A stretch of DNA of 25,935 bases from Lingula anatina (taxonomy: Eukaryota; Brachiopoda; Lingulata; Lingulida; Lingulidae), in contig NW_019775866.1 in assembly GCF_001039355.2 (NCBI RefSeq), forward strand, positions 146,250-172,184, given 5' to 3'. Numbering within the stretch: the first letter of the stretch is position 1; each line of letters starts with the position of its first letter. Below the pieces are notes generated by a model. The model did no database searches, was not told the origin of the DNA, and was given only the letters and a program-made list of their open reading frames with translations. This document shows positions 1-8,140 of this stretch, in pieces. The position numbers and the translations under genes are program-made.

Positions 1-932
1 AGTTACCTCCCTCAGCTCCTGTGATCTTTTATGTTGTTTAATTACCCAAATTAACAGGTCTGTAGACGGAAAGGGGAGAGGGGGGCGAACCCCAGAAGAA
101 GGTTGTTTGCTCAGGGCAACATATGACCTACGTACACGGAAGTTTCATGGTAAAAAGATCAACTTATAGAAAAAAAAACGTCACGTTTTGATAATCTGCA
201 TCTACTACAATTACCCAAATGGTCTTTTATTTAAAAAAAAAAGATTAACAAAAAGCATACAACCATATAATGAAGAGGACATTATCAGACTGAGTCTCTA
301 ATAACTAAAATGAAAAAGTATACTTTTAGCTGAAGATGGAGTTAAACAATCTGCCTCAACGGGTTCAGGGGTTGAGAAGTAAATATGTAGAAAGCCAAAA
401 TGACGAAATAACCTTAACATGAAATTACACAACTTATACGAAGCACATTTTTCTGACTGGCGTGGAGTTTTCATTTTTACAGCATGGAATTTAATGTAAG
501 CGATATTTAGATTACCTGTTCAATACCTGCTAGAGATATGCAGCAAGAAAACAAAGCGGGGACATCGTGGGATATGGTGGCCAGACCATGGACAGACGGT
601 AGAGAGTTACAGGTGGTGCCCCCTCTGAAAATGGAGGTAAGGCCAATGATCTGAAAAATTAAGTATTGGACATGTACTGTTAGTTACTTTTCGATTTCAA
701 TGGTGCGATGGGCGTAGAATAGGTGATTTTGCTACTTAAATATGAAGCCTATTTAATGATGTCAATCTATGGCAAATAGCGGGGGATTGTGAAAAATGGG
801 TAATTGAAGGTCTGATCATTCCCCTTTTTCTACCCCCTTACCGTCAATAGACAAAAAACTATGAAAACACACATTTTAGACGAAAAATATTTATATTCTT
901 ATTAAAGATCAATTTCCTAAATTGATGGGTTT
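1..932. other. AT-rich sequence with no recognised gene
   Basis: I see no open frame with splice signals, no RNA gene and no clear transposon ends here. The stretch is AT-rich with short A and T runs and several G-rich patches. It is probably intergenic or intronic sequence downstream of TSPO. A gene with small exons cannot be excluded by eye. Confidence 0.4.
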
Positions 933-1175
933 CAGGGGCAGATCCAGGATTATTAGAAGGGGGGTCCGGAAGACCTCGAACGCAAAGCCCCCCCCCCCCC
1001 CCCCCCCAGGCGTGGGGTTCGTTGCCTGCTCAAGGGCCCCGAAAATTTTTTGATGTTTTTGAGGGCAAACGGTGCCCTTTGGTACGGTTAAGAACTATGA
1101 TTCAGATAGTCAAATTTTTTTTCAAGAGGGGAATATTGGTGTGATATATTTTTCAGAAACCGAAGGGGGAGGGGT
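933..1175 (-). repeat. Degraded hAT-like MITE with poly-C tract
   Basis: The left end reads CAGGGGCAGATCCAGG, matching the terminal inverted repeat of the two better preserved elements at 6201-6469 and 10427-10703, but in the opposite orientation. Shared internal blocks include the CTCAAGGGCCC segment, GGTGCCCTTTGGTACGG and the GGGGAATATTGGTGTGATATAT segment. The far end no longer carries the CAGTGGCGGA terminus, so this copy is truncated or diverged. A run of about 20 C lies near 990-1007; its exact length is probably unreliable. Confidence 0.6.
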
Positions 1176-2004
1176 CAGGAACACCCAGTTCCATGTAAAA
1201 TATATTTGCTCTTTATCTTTGTTTAATATATAACTGCTTTTAAATAATAATAGAAAATAGTTATCTAAACAGAGCTGTTACATAAACAAATGCTATAATA
1301 TTCTATTTACTAATTGTTTTGTTTCTTATGAAAAATGTCTTATTCTAAGTTTCATTTTTTTCTGTGAGCACAGTGTGTTGCTATATTTGTATAAAATATA
1401 ATTTTGATGTATATATATTAAAACTGAAACATACGGGGAATTAATTAAAATATTAATGACTCGTGTAATTTGTTATCTTTTTGAGGTGAAAATAGGCCTA
1501 AGCCTGCAATTTTGCCGCAAAGCGATTGTAATTTAGCATTAAATGAATCAATATATTATAAATTTATAGTTAATAATTAAGTCATTAAATCAACGATGCA
1601 AGACTTAGATATTTTCCTTATTAAAGATTTATATGGCATTCTCGATTGAAAGACCAAATCTCACATCATAAGCGGACATGGCGGTGTAGAAGCATACAGG
1701 TCGATGGTATTGAAAGTCACAGTGCCCATTTTGGGCACTTTTTAGATATAATTCCTGTTTGAATATAAAAATTCTCATGCTTCAAGAAAGCTTAGTCTAC
1801 AAATACAATGTAGGCAGGCAGGCAGCTGGGACATTTGACGCCACTCGGGCTTTCCCAATCCTGCACAATCCTGAGTTACGAGTAGACTAAACATAACATT
1901 TAAATTCTGTTTACCATTACGGACTGCGGCTCTGCTAATATAGTTTGTTGTTTATTCATAGTAAAATAATGACTTCATAATGAGAACTGCTTCGAAGCAA
2001 AATA
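1176..2004. other. AT-rich non-coding stretch with a small hairpin
   Basis: No gene is recognised. The one clear structure is a perfect 8-bp hairpin, AGTGCCCA at 1721-1728 and TGGGCACT at 1732-1739 with a three-base loop, followed by a short T run. A GGCAGG triplet-like repeat lies near 1812. Nothing else stands out. Confidence 0.4.
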
Positions 2005-2085
2005 CGATCGTCAGGAGGTTTATTTGAAAAATTGATTTTTCAAATAAACCTCCTGACGATCGGGCATACCTTCTGGGTATGCCCG
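2005..2085. repeat. 28-bp perfect palindrome followed by a 10-bp hairpin
   Basis: The arms 2005-2032 and 2035-2062 are exact reverse complements of 28 bases around the spacer TG. The left arm starts CGATCGTCAGGAGG. It is followed, overlapping by two bases, by a second hairpin with 10-base arms CGGGCATACC (2061-2070) and GGTATGCCCG (2076-2085) and loop TTCTG. Perfect arms of this length decay quickly, so the structure is either recent or maintained. It could be the end or core of a fold-back transposon; no coding sequence or target-site duplication was found. Confidence 0.85.
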
Positions 2086-2136
2086 TGAAACTCAGAGTCG
2101 GGGTTATTGCATGTCTCTTGTTTATTAATTTATTTA

Positions 2137-2141
<5 letters not shown>

Positions 2142-2201
<60 letters not shown>
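2142..2201. repeat. (AT)n microsatellite
   Basis: About 60 bases of uninterrupted AT dinucleotides. This is a simple repeat with no gene content. Confidence 0.95.
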
Positions 2202-2202
<1 letters not shown>

Positions 2203-2400
2203 AACTCAAAGATAAAAAGTTTGAATAACAGCTTCATTGGAATTATATTTTTGTTTTCTTTTTAATTTTTTCTCAAACACTGGCATTTTAAAGATGTGAC
2301 TTTAAACTCCCATCTGCCTGAGGCTCTGCACATTTTCTGTATTTTCACATAAGCAGTTGTATTTGTATTTGTGTCTTTTAACATTATGTAATATTATTTT

Positions 2401-2670
2401 ATGCACTGTCATCATTTTTCAAATATTGGGACTTTCATCATGTATAGTTTGAACTCTCATGGTCCTGAAACTGCAATCTTATTGAAGGGGGGATTGAGAC
2501 CATCCTCTGGGTCTTCCGGAAAACGTTCAGATTTTAAAGTTTATACTGACGGGTATCTATTTGGAAGACCATCAAAATGGAGGATGGATCAACAAAGATA
2601 CTTTGGAATACTGTTAGAAAATATCTCTGGATCCGCTCCCGTTATTGATCATGTTACCTGTTGTGCATGA
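2401..2670 (+). other. Unidentified 89-codon open frame, possible terminal exon
   Basis: The frame is open from an ATG at 2401 to TGA at 2668-2670. The part after about 2455 has a balanced, protein-like composition (for example the segment KVYTDGYLFGRPSKW), unlike the AT-rich surroundings. A possible acceptor, TCATCATGTATAG, precedes that part and an ATTAAA lies just after the stop. I do not recognise a family. It may be the last exon of a plus-strand gene starting outside the window, a decayed transposon fragment, or chance. Confidence 0.2.
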
Positions 2671-2768
2671 TTAAAATTCAGTGTTGACTGACTGTGCATT
2701 ATAAGCATTATTTATTATTGCATCAAAATTGACAAAATGACCTGTTTTGCATCTTTATTTTCTGTTTT

Positions 2769-2827
2769 TTGTCTGTACATTTGACAGCTTCGCTGCCTTG
2801 TCTGTACATTTGACAGTTTTGCTGCTT
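2769..2827. repeat. Two-copy 29-bp tandem repeat
   Basis: Unit 1 (2769-2797) and unit 2 (2798-2827) both begin TTGTCTGTACATTTGACAG and end in a GCTGC-containing tail, with a few mismatches in the tail. No function is evident. Confidence 0.8.
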
Positions 2828-3936
2828 TGTGGGTTGTCTTAGATTTAAAAAGCCAGCTTTTCAATTAAAAAAAGCATGGTGCTGAATGATCTTATGACCA
2901 GTGCCTATATTTTAATGAAATGTTCAAAAATCAAATGGACAAAAGAAAAGATTAAAGATGCATGCAAAGTCAATTTTTTGTCATAAAAAACCAACCAAAT
3001 ACCAGCATATAGTTTCAAGTAGTATAACTAAGAGAATTACCAAAAGGCATTGATTAATTTTACCCGAAAATGATGTTTGAACAGCTTTTTCTGCTGGCAT
3101 TCTAAGCTGTATGTCAATGGGGCAGGAAAGTGGGTCACGAAAGTAGGTTAAATTTACAACCAAAAATTTAAAGGAAGGAGCAGTCTAAAGGTCGTTTATG
3201 GCTGATCGAGTGATCTATTCAGTTTATCCCTTGGCATGTCGAATTTACTGGAGTCATATAAGAAACTAATAGAAGTGGTTTACACGTGTAACTGGGAATC
3301 CACACTCCACCGATGCTCGGTTTGTATGTACCTTTAAGTTTACTTGCTTGAGGAAGGGAATACGTAGACAACCTTGCAAATGAACAAGGGGTGTCATATT
3401 TTAGATCACATAATCCAATTTTAACCAAAGCCTTACATTGTACGATCCAACCAATGAAAGTTTCAATAGGTATATAATTATAAAATCATTTATTGTGTAC
3501 TTAATGCCATTGGCACAGACACTACAAACAGAATTTGTACTTTGTCTTTCCTGTATTTTCACAGTTACTAGTATGTTTTCAGGAAATTAAAAAACCTGGC
3601 TTAAGCCAATTTTTATTCCTGATCAATGTTCTAGGCTGGCAACTTTTCAAATGAATGCATTAAGGCTATAAACTACACATTTACTAATGTTCTTAATATG
3701 TTTTATTCATACTTTATTTTATCATTTTCATCCATAGATGTCTAGTAAAAATCTAAGGTGAAAGTCTTCAGTCTGATTACTCTAATTGCTACTGGCGTTT
3801 GAAACATAAATAATACAAAAATAAGAAAATCATTATAATTTTTAATATCACGATACTGAAAATGTATATCTAAAACAATACATAACAATTTCTGATAAAA
3901 TTTGATTTCAATTAATTTAATTTTACATCATTAAGT
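2828..3936. other. Spacer downstream of TSPO
   Basis: No exon is recognised on either strand. For the minus-strand TSPO gene this is the region beyond the stop codon. It contains several reverse-strand AATAAA hexamers (plus-strand TTTATT at 3489-3494, 3612-3617, 3702-3707 and 3713-3718), any of which could serve as a poly(A) signal if the 3' UTR is long. Confidence 0.4.
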
Positions 3937-4082
3937 CATAGAAGCAGTCTTGAACTAAAGTTAAAAAAAGAATTTAAGGAATGCAAAAAAGAAATTAAAA
4001 CAAGAAATTGAAAGAGAGAGAGGTGACAACTGAAGATGTGAATGGTGATGCATGCAAACAAATTATGGACAAGATTTGGTTT

Positions 4083-4115
4083 AATGTAAATAAAACCACA
4101 ATTGTTATTTACATT
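4083..4115 (-). promoter_or_regulatory. Stem-loop in TSPO 3' UTR
   Basis: AATGTAAATAA (4083-4093) and TTATTTACATT (4105-4115) are exact reverse complements with an 11-base loop, about 100 bases past the TSPO stop on the minus strand. The same structure is intact in copy 2 at 8288-8320. A role in mRNA stability or 3' processing is only inferred. Confidence 0.4.
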
Positions 4116-4217
4116 TACCATCCATACCAATTATCATTTTCAACACTTACAAGCTAATTGAGGCAATATAGTTTGTTCACTTCAACTACACTGTAGCATA
4201 ACAAACAGAAGCAGTTT

Positions 4218-4394
4218 TCACTCATTTTTGACTGCTGGTTTATTGTTCATCCAAACCCAAATATTGATGGAGGATGCCAAGCACAGCCATGCCAAGTAAG
4301 GCATCATTAGATAGGAGGCATTCTTATTGATTCCCCAAAACATATAAATACATCCAGCTACACATCCTGCTGTTGTTACTATCTCCAGCGCACC
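4218..4394 (-). CDS. TSPO: TSPO copy 1, exon 4 (TM4-TM5, C terminus)
   Basis: A 177-base exon opening after a CAG acceptor and ending in TGA. It encodes 58 residues: helix 4, the [11 protein letters not shown] segment, helix 5 and a short polar tail ending KNE. The distance from the exon 3 ARKMG motif to PYLAW equals that in human TSPO, which confirms the junction. The sequence is identical in copy 2 (8599-8423). Confidence 0.92.
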   Translation of the reverse strand, partial: GALEIVTTAGCVAGCIYMFWGINKNASYLMMPYLAWLCLASSINIWVWMNNKPAVKNE

Positions 4395-7300
4395 CTGAAA
4401 GAGGAAAATTATATTGAAAATTAATTAAACCTAATAGCAGCATTACAATTTTAATATATGAATGTTTTTCCACCAAGGGATCATGCAATGACAATATTAA
4501 AATACTGTTAAACCTAAAATGAACAGCAGATAAAAACTGACACATTGTATGCCATTTCTGCTGCCTTAAATTCCCAATCCAAATACCATATAAATGACAC
4601 AAATAAAAAAGTTTTATCTGCAAGCCCATGGCCTACAGTCTTGCAGTTTAACATCTGTATTTCACCCCTTATTTCATTTTTTTTCAACTCTTTTGACCTT
4701 AACAGATTTAAGCAGCCATGATGCAACAGTGGAAATATTTACCAGTCCCATCTTTCTAGCTCCAAAGAAAATGGGTGTCCATGCCCAATTGAGTGCCAGC
4801 TGTGTTCCATACAATGCCAAAGCACCAGCAGCATCTCCCTTAAAACCATTGCCATCACGATAGACAAGGTAGGAAGCATAACCCATACCTGAAATCCATT
4901 TGTTCTACCATGATTATCTTTTTATTCACATTTCTGACAAGTAGAAAAGCATTTCCTCTTAAAAGCATTTACGTTTATTTCTGTCACATAAGCATTCATT
5001 AACATCATTGAGTCAATGTTGAGAAATTATATACAAAGTTGCTCCGGTCTTTAAGTCCCACATAAATTATAGTTAGCTTTTTTGTTTCAGTCCATCAAGG
5101 ATGTCCACCCCTACCTGTGTAAAGTGTGGTCCATACAGGTGCAAATACCCAGTTAGGTGGAGTCCATGCTGGCTTCTTTAAGTCCTTCAAAGAATACAAT
5201 TATTATTGTTAAACTTCGATTAAATTATTATATTCCATTTGGAGGTTTCTCCTCTATATGTACATACAGTTGATGCAAGTGACTGTTCAGTTCTTTTAGT
5301 TTCACAATAATTGGAATATGATATATAATAAATTATTTGATCACTTATTAGACTTAAAAATAGATAAAAGTACTTTTGACCTCTTTACATATATTTACAA
5401 GCCATTTTGGCAAAAAAAAAAAAAAAACTTTAATGAACAGTTACAGTAAAGCAGCTAGTAGTTAGTAAATAACAGAAGAGAGAAAGCAGAAAAATGCAAC
5501 AATCATCAATATACAAGGGCATGGCATTCCACTTTTTATCACATCTAACAATTATTTATATATGCTTATAATCACAAATTCTCAGGAATGAATTGAACAG
5601 TTTTACCAAAAAAATATATAATAAATAAATAAATAAATAAATAAAATACAAACTGGAGCCCTTGTATAATGACAAATTGCTAGAGTCAAACCATGCACCT
5701 TGAACCAATTTTTCAATGTAGGGCGTGTGAAAAAGGTACCAGCAATTCCACCTATATGTGGGAACAAACTGAAAGCTACAGGGGGTAATAATGCAGACCA
5801 AGACGCCATTGCTAAAATAAAACAATAAAAAAATTATTTAAAAAGGTAGTTATCTAAAACAGGGGAAATTTTGTTTAATAGAAAAACAAAGCTAAAACCA
5901 TTAATAATAGTAAATTAACAATGCAGAAAGTTTCAACCTATTAGTTATTCTGTGCTATGCAACTACTGAAAGAAAACTAACAATAGGTGAACAGTTTCTT
6001 TCAGCACCCTGTCATATTTTTACATCAGTATATATATATATTAAGAAACTAATTTTCAACAGCAATCCACAAATCCATTAGTTAGTAGTCACCCAGCAAC
6101 AAATATACTATTCACTTTTCATACCAATAAGGCCACTTAACATAATGCTAAATGGGCAGCAATTATATTAATCTGAATGGCAGCAAACTCAAATAGCATC
6201 CAGTGGCGGAATTAGAGGGGACCCCCACCCTTCAGTTTCTAAAAAATATATCACACCAATATTCCCCTCTTGAAATTAGAATTTTGACTAGATGAATCAT
6301 AGTTCTAAGCCGTACCAAAGGGCACCATTTACCGCCCATAACACCAAAAATTTTGGGACCCTTGAGCAGGCCCCACATCTCGAACCAAGGGGGCAATGGT
6401 CAGCTTCGCATCTGAGGCCTGTCGTTCTGGACCCCTCCCCGCTTTCAAAAAACCCTGGATCCGCCCCTGATAGCCTCTTCCAAAGACTGGTTAAAAGGGG
6501 AAATTAATGCAATTGTGCCCTTTAAGGTTGTTAAAACAAAAGGCTATGGCTAGGAGAGTGTAATCAGTTAATCATTTCTGCAAGGGATGACTCATTGCTA
6601 GTTGGGATTACATGGACTGGAAGATAACCAAAAGGCATGCAGTGTACATATTCAAAACAAAAATCTCTTAAAATAACAAAACACAAAGTACTAGTACTTA
6701 TTAACGATAACACTGTTGGATCCATGCTAGGGAATGTAGAGGGGGTGTCTTGGACAATTTGTTTTTCAGGAAAGGGGATAGGTGCAGATACCTCACCCCT
6801 CCCCTCCCACTTTTCTCTGGAACTGCACTTTTTGGGCACATCATGTTGCAGTTTATCCAAGGTAATACAAACATAATCACAAATAACGAGACCCTTATCA
6901 TGAAATTTAAAGAATAAGACAAGGACGAAAAATAAAAAACATTAACAGAGGCATGCAGATCATATCCATGATTTACCTCATTATACCATTTTTCCGACTC
7001 TTTGAAGAACTTAGCATGAACGGCATATGCATTCACAAAACCACCAACAGTTGGCACAAATATGAATGCTGAAGGAACCAGAAATTTGGACCACTCAGGC
7101 ATTCTGTGAAATAAAGAAAAGGGTATTCTAACAGAATCAGCTGGTGATAACTTCTTTTCTTGGAGCATACATCCCACTTCTTCAGTTTGTTATGTAGTCA
7201 ACAGAAAAAGATAAGGGTTAGCTAATATATATGCTATTTGTTAGTGGGTTAACATCTCACAAAAGAAATGCTACAGGCCCATAGCCAGGGGGGGTTCCGG

Positions 7301-7671
7301 GGGTTCAAATGAACCACCCTTTTTGCTGGGAAAAGGTCCATTCTGGGTAAAATTTGATCTAGATACATGAAGATTTTATGGTAAAATGTCCACTTTTTCA
7401 TAAAAAGAACCCTCCTCTGAAATTGCTGGCTACATCCTAACAGGCCAAAGATCCCAGAAAATACATAACAAGAAAAAAAGCCAAATCCTGTAACTAAGAG
7501 AAATCTAGCAACAACTGGACAAACAGAAAATTTATCATACAAACAATGTCAGTGTGAACATACTGGATACCAAGTCTTGATACTATCTTTCATTGTAAGG
7601 CCCGATATATATCCACCTAGACTAGGCAATAAAGTAAATCCCAAAGGCATCAAGTACTTAGACAACTCCAT
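4218..7671 (-). CDS. TSPO: Translocator protein TSPO, copy 1, with three alternative first coding exons
   Basis: TSPO is a five-helix protein of the outer mitochondrial membrane that binds cholesterol and porphyrins. Shared exons are exon 2 (5184-5115), exon 3 (4888-4743) and exon 4 (4394-4218, stop TGA at 4220-4218). Alternative first coding exons are 1a (7671-7564), 1b (7103-6977) and 1c (5811-5699). All junctions fit AG/GT. Exons 1a-1c end in phase 0, exon 2 in phase 1 and exon 3 in phase 0, giving 166, 172 or 167 residues; the family is usually about 165-170. Family signatures seen are [17 protein letters not shown] in exon 2, GYASYLVY and [18 protein letters not shown] in exon 3, and MPYLAWL in exon 4. 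The C-terminal cholesterol motif is altered: INIWVWMNN stands where human has LNYCVWRDN, so Tyr and Arg are missing. A 5' non-coding exon is expected but was not located in this copy. Confidence 0.93.
4743..4888 (-). CDS. TSPO: TSPO copy 1, exon 3 (TM2-TM3 core)
   Basis: A 146-base exon encoding the [14 protein letters not shown] segment and the hallmark [18 protein letters not shown]. The acceptor is TTTCAG and the donor is CTG/GTAAAT. Copy 2 (9101-8956) differs by one synonymous base in a Lys codon. Plus-strand open frames over this exon are antisense shadows. Confidence 0.95.
5115..5184 (-). CDS. TSPO: TSPO copy 1, exon 2 (loop 1 and start of TM2)
   Basis: A 70-base exon encoding [18 protein letters not shown] and five further residues, the best conserved TSPO segment after TM1. 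The acceptor is TTTGAAG/GAC and the donor ACAG/GTAGGG. It is the common splice target for exons 1a, 1b and 1c. Identical in copy 2 (9396-9327). Confidence 0.95.
5617..5645. repeat. (TAAA)n microsatellite
   Basis: A run of AAAT tetranucleotides lies just downstream of the exon 1c donor. The matching tract in copy 2 (about 9806-9842) has a different length and interruptions, as expected of alleles or young duplicates. Confidence 0.85.
5699..5811 (-). CDS. TSPO: TSPO copy 1, alternative first coding exon 1c
   Basis: It encodes 37 residues beginning [20 protein letters not shown] and ending NWFK. This aligns with human TSPO TM1 through the P..F...P..G pattern and the Trp before the loop. A T-rich acceptor TTTATTTTAG lies two bases upstream of the ATG. 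The donor AAG/GTGCAT is the weakest of the three. Spliced to exon 2 it gives WFKDLKKP, the same spacing as human WYAGLQKP. Protein-identical in copy 2 (10008-9896). Confidence 0.85.
6201..6469 (+). mobile_element. hAT-like MITE with 8-bp target duplication
   Basis: The element begins CAGTGGCGGA and ends GGATCCGCCCCTG, giving imperfect terminal inverted repeats CAG(T/G)GGCGGA. It is flanked by ATAGCATC (6193-6200) and ATAGCCTC (6470-6477), an 8-base direct repeat with one mismatch. The CAG(T/G)G ends and 8-bp duplication are typical of hAT elements. It is 269 bases long with no transposase, so it is non-autonomous. It lies between TSPO exons 1b and 1c. Confidence 0.75.
6977..7103 (-). CDS. TSPO: TSPO copy 1, alternative first coding exon 1b
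   Basis: It encodes 42 residues starting [20 protein letters not shown] and ending KWYNE. A very strong acceptor (TTTTCTTTATTTCACAG) lies one base before the ATG and a strong donor GAG/GTAAAT follows. Compared with 1a and 1c there are four extra residues between the GG pair and the Trp, and one more at the junction, so the TM1-TM2 loop would be longer. The open frame running on past 6977 is intron. Copy 2 (11351-11225) differs by one synonymous base. Confidence 0.88.
7274..7446. repeat. Short inverted-repeat element, GTAGCCAG family
   Basis: It starts AGGCCCATAGCCAGGGGG and ends GCTGGCTACATCCTAAC, giving degenerate inverted ends around TAGCCAG. It has a G-rich then C-rich interior and no coding potential, so it is MITE-like. 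It lies between TSPO exons 1a and 1b and is also present in copy 2 (11596-11765). Confidence 0.5.
7564..7671 (-). CDS. TSPO: TSPO copy 1, alternative first coding exon 1a
   Basis: It encodes 36 residues beginning [20 protein letters not shown] and ending KTWYP. This is the closest of the three to vertebrate TSPO (shared GFTL.PSLG) and so probably the ancestral form. The acceptor TTGTTGTTTTTCAG abuts the ATG directly and the donor is CCA/GTATGT. Joined to exon 2 it gives WYPDLKKP, the same spacing as human. Copy 2 (11992-11885) has one synonymous change in a Ser codon. Confidence 0.88.
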
Positions 7672-7828
7672 CTGAAAAACAACAATGACAAATACGGTAG
7701 TCAGAAATTCCAATTAGTAAAAAAAAAAAGAAGCATACCAGGGCCCAGTTTCATCAACACTGGATAGCAGTTACCATACCTAATGATGACATGTCAATTA
7801 CAAATGTCATAATTCAATACCAACTCAT

Positions 7829-8139
7829 TAGTAGGCTTGTTAAGAGGTCAAACGCTGCATTTTATAGTACAAATGTCTAACTTGGCATAAATGTACCTTG
7901 GGCCAAAAGAAAATTTTTTATCCAAAGAGACGCCCTCTATCGATACATTAATTAGCATAAATTATGCAAATTATGTGCCAAAATATATAATATTTCATAT
8001 TTCCATTAACTTTTGGCCTAGAAACATGTGTAGATTATCAAACCTGACTAAAGAAGGGACAAGGAACCCATTTTTGATCATTTGGAAGCAATTGGTGGCC
8101 ATTTTGTGCCTCAAATCCAAGATGGCCACCACCCACCAT
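7829..8139. repeat. Copy-1-specific sequence next to the N, repeat-like
   Basis: This segment has no counterpart in copy 2, where homology stops at the same point (12401). Near its end, GGTGGCCAT and ATGGCCACC form a 9-base inverted repeat around 8094-8134, which suggests a dispersed element. It runs straight into the N. It may be an allele-specific insertion cut off at a contig end. Confidence 0.45.
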
Positions 8140-8140
8140 N
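8140..8140. other. Single N: assembly join
   Basis: The only ambiguous base in the window. It coincides exactly with the left boundary of TSPO copy 2 and with the end of copy-1-specific repeat sequence, so it marks a scaffold join or collapsed gap rather than a miscalled base. Confidence 0.9.

Larger units (their letters stand above)
3937..7828. repeat. Segmental repeat, copy 1 (TSPO locus)
   Basis: This block is almost identical to 8142-12401, in the same orientation, and includes all coding exons, introns and 3' flank of TSPO. Differences are scattered substitutions, microsatellite lengths, a roughly 70-base indel before exon 1b and a 247-base deletion near the right end. Copy 1 continues leftward into unique sequence, whereas copy 2 starts abruptly after the N at 8140. 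I read the pair as two alleles placed in tandem by the assembler. Confidence 0.9.

Noticed and set aside
988-1007. Poly-C run as a possible i-motif or G-quadruplex regulator
   Set aside because: It is inside a MITE family that carries length-variable C runs (compare 10447-10463), and homopolymer length is unreliable in assemblies.
2769-2827. CRISPR-like direct repeats
   Set aside because: Two directly abutting 29-bp units without spacers in an animal genome; this is a simple tandem duplication.
4594-4863. Plus-strand frame over TSPO exon 3 (and 8831-9076 in copy 2)
   Set aside because: Antisense shadow of the conserved exon; no splice or family support.
6701-7177. 158-codon minus-strand open frame
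   Set aside because: Only 42 codons (7102-6977) are TSPO exon 1b. The rest reads through the donor GAG/GTAAAT into intron and, upstream, through the acceptor.
7290-7315. GGGGGTTCAAATGAACC as a tRNA box B
   Set aside because: No box A at the right distance, no cloverleaf, and the segment belongs to a short inverted-repeat element present in both copies.
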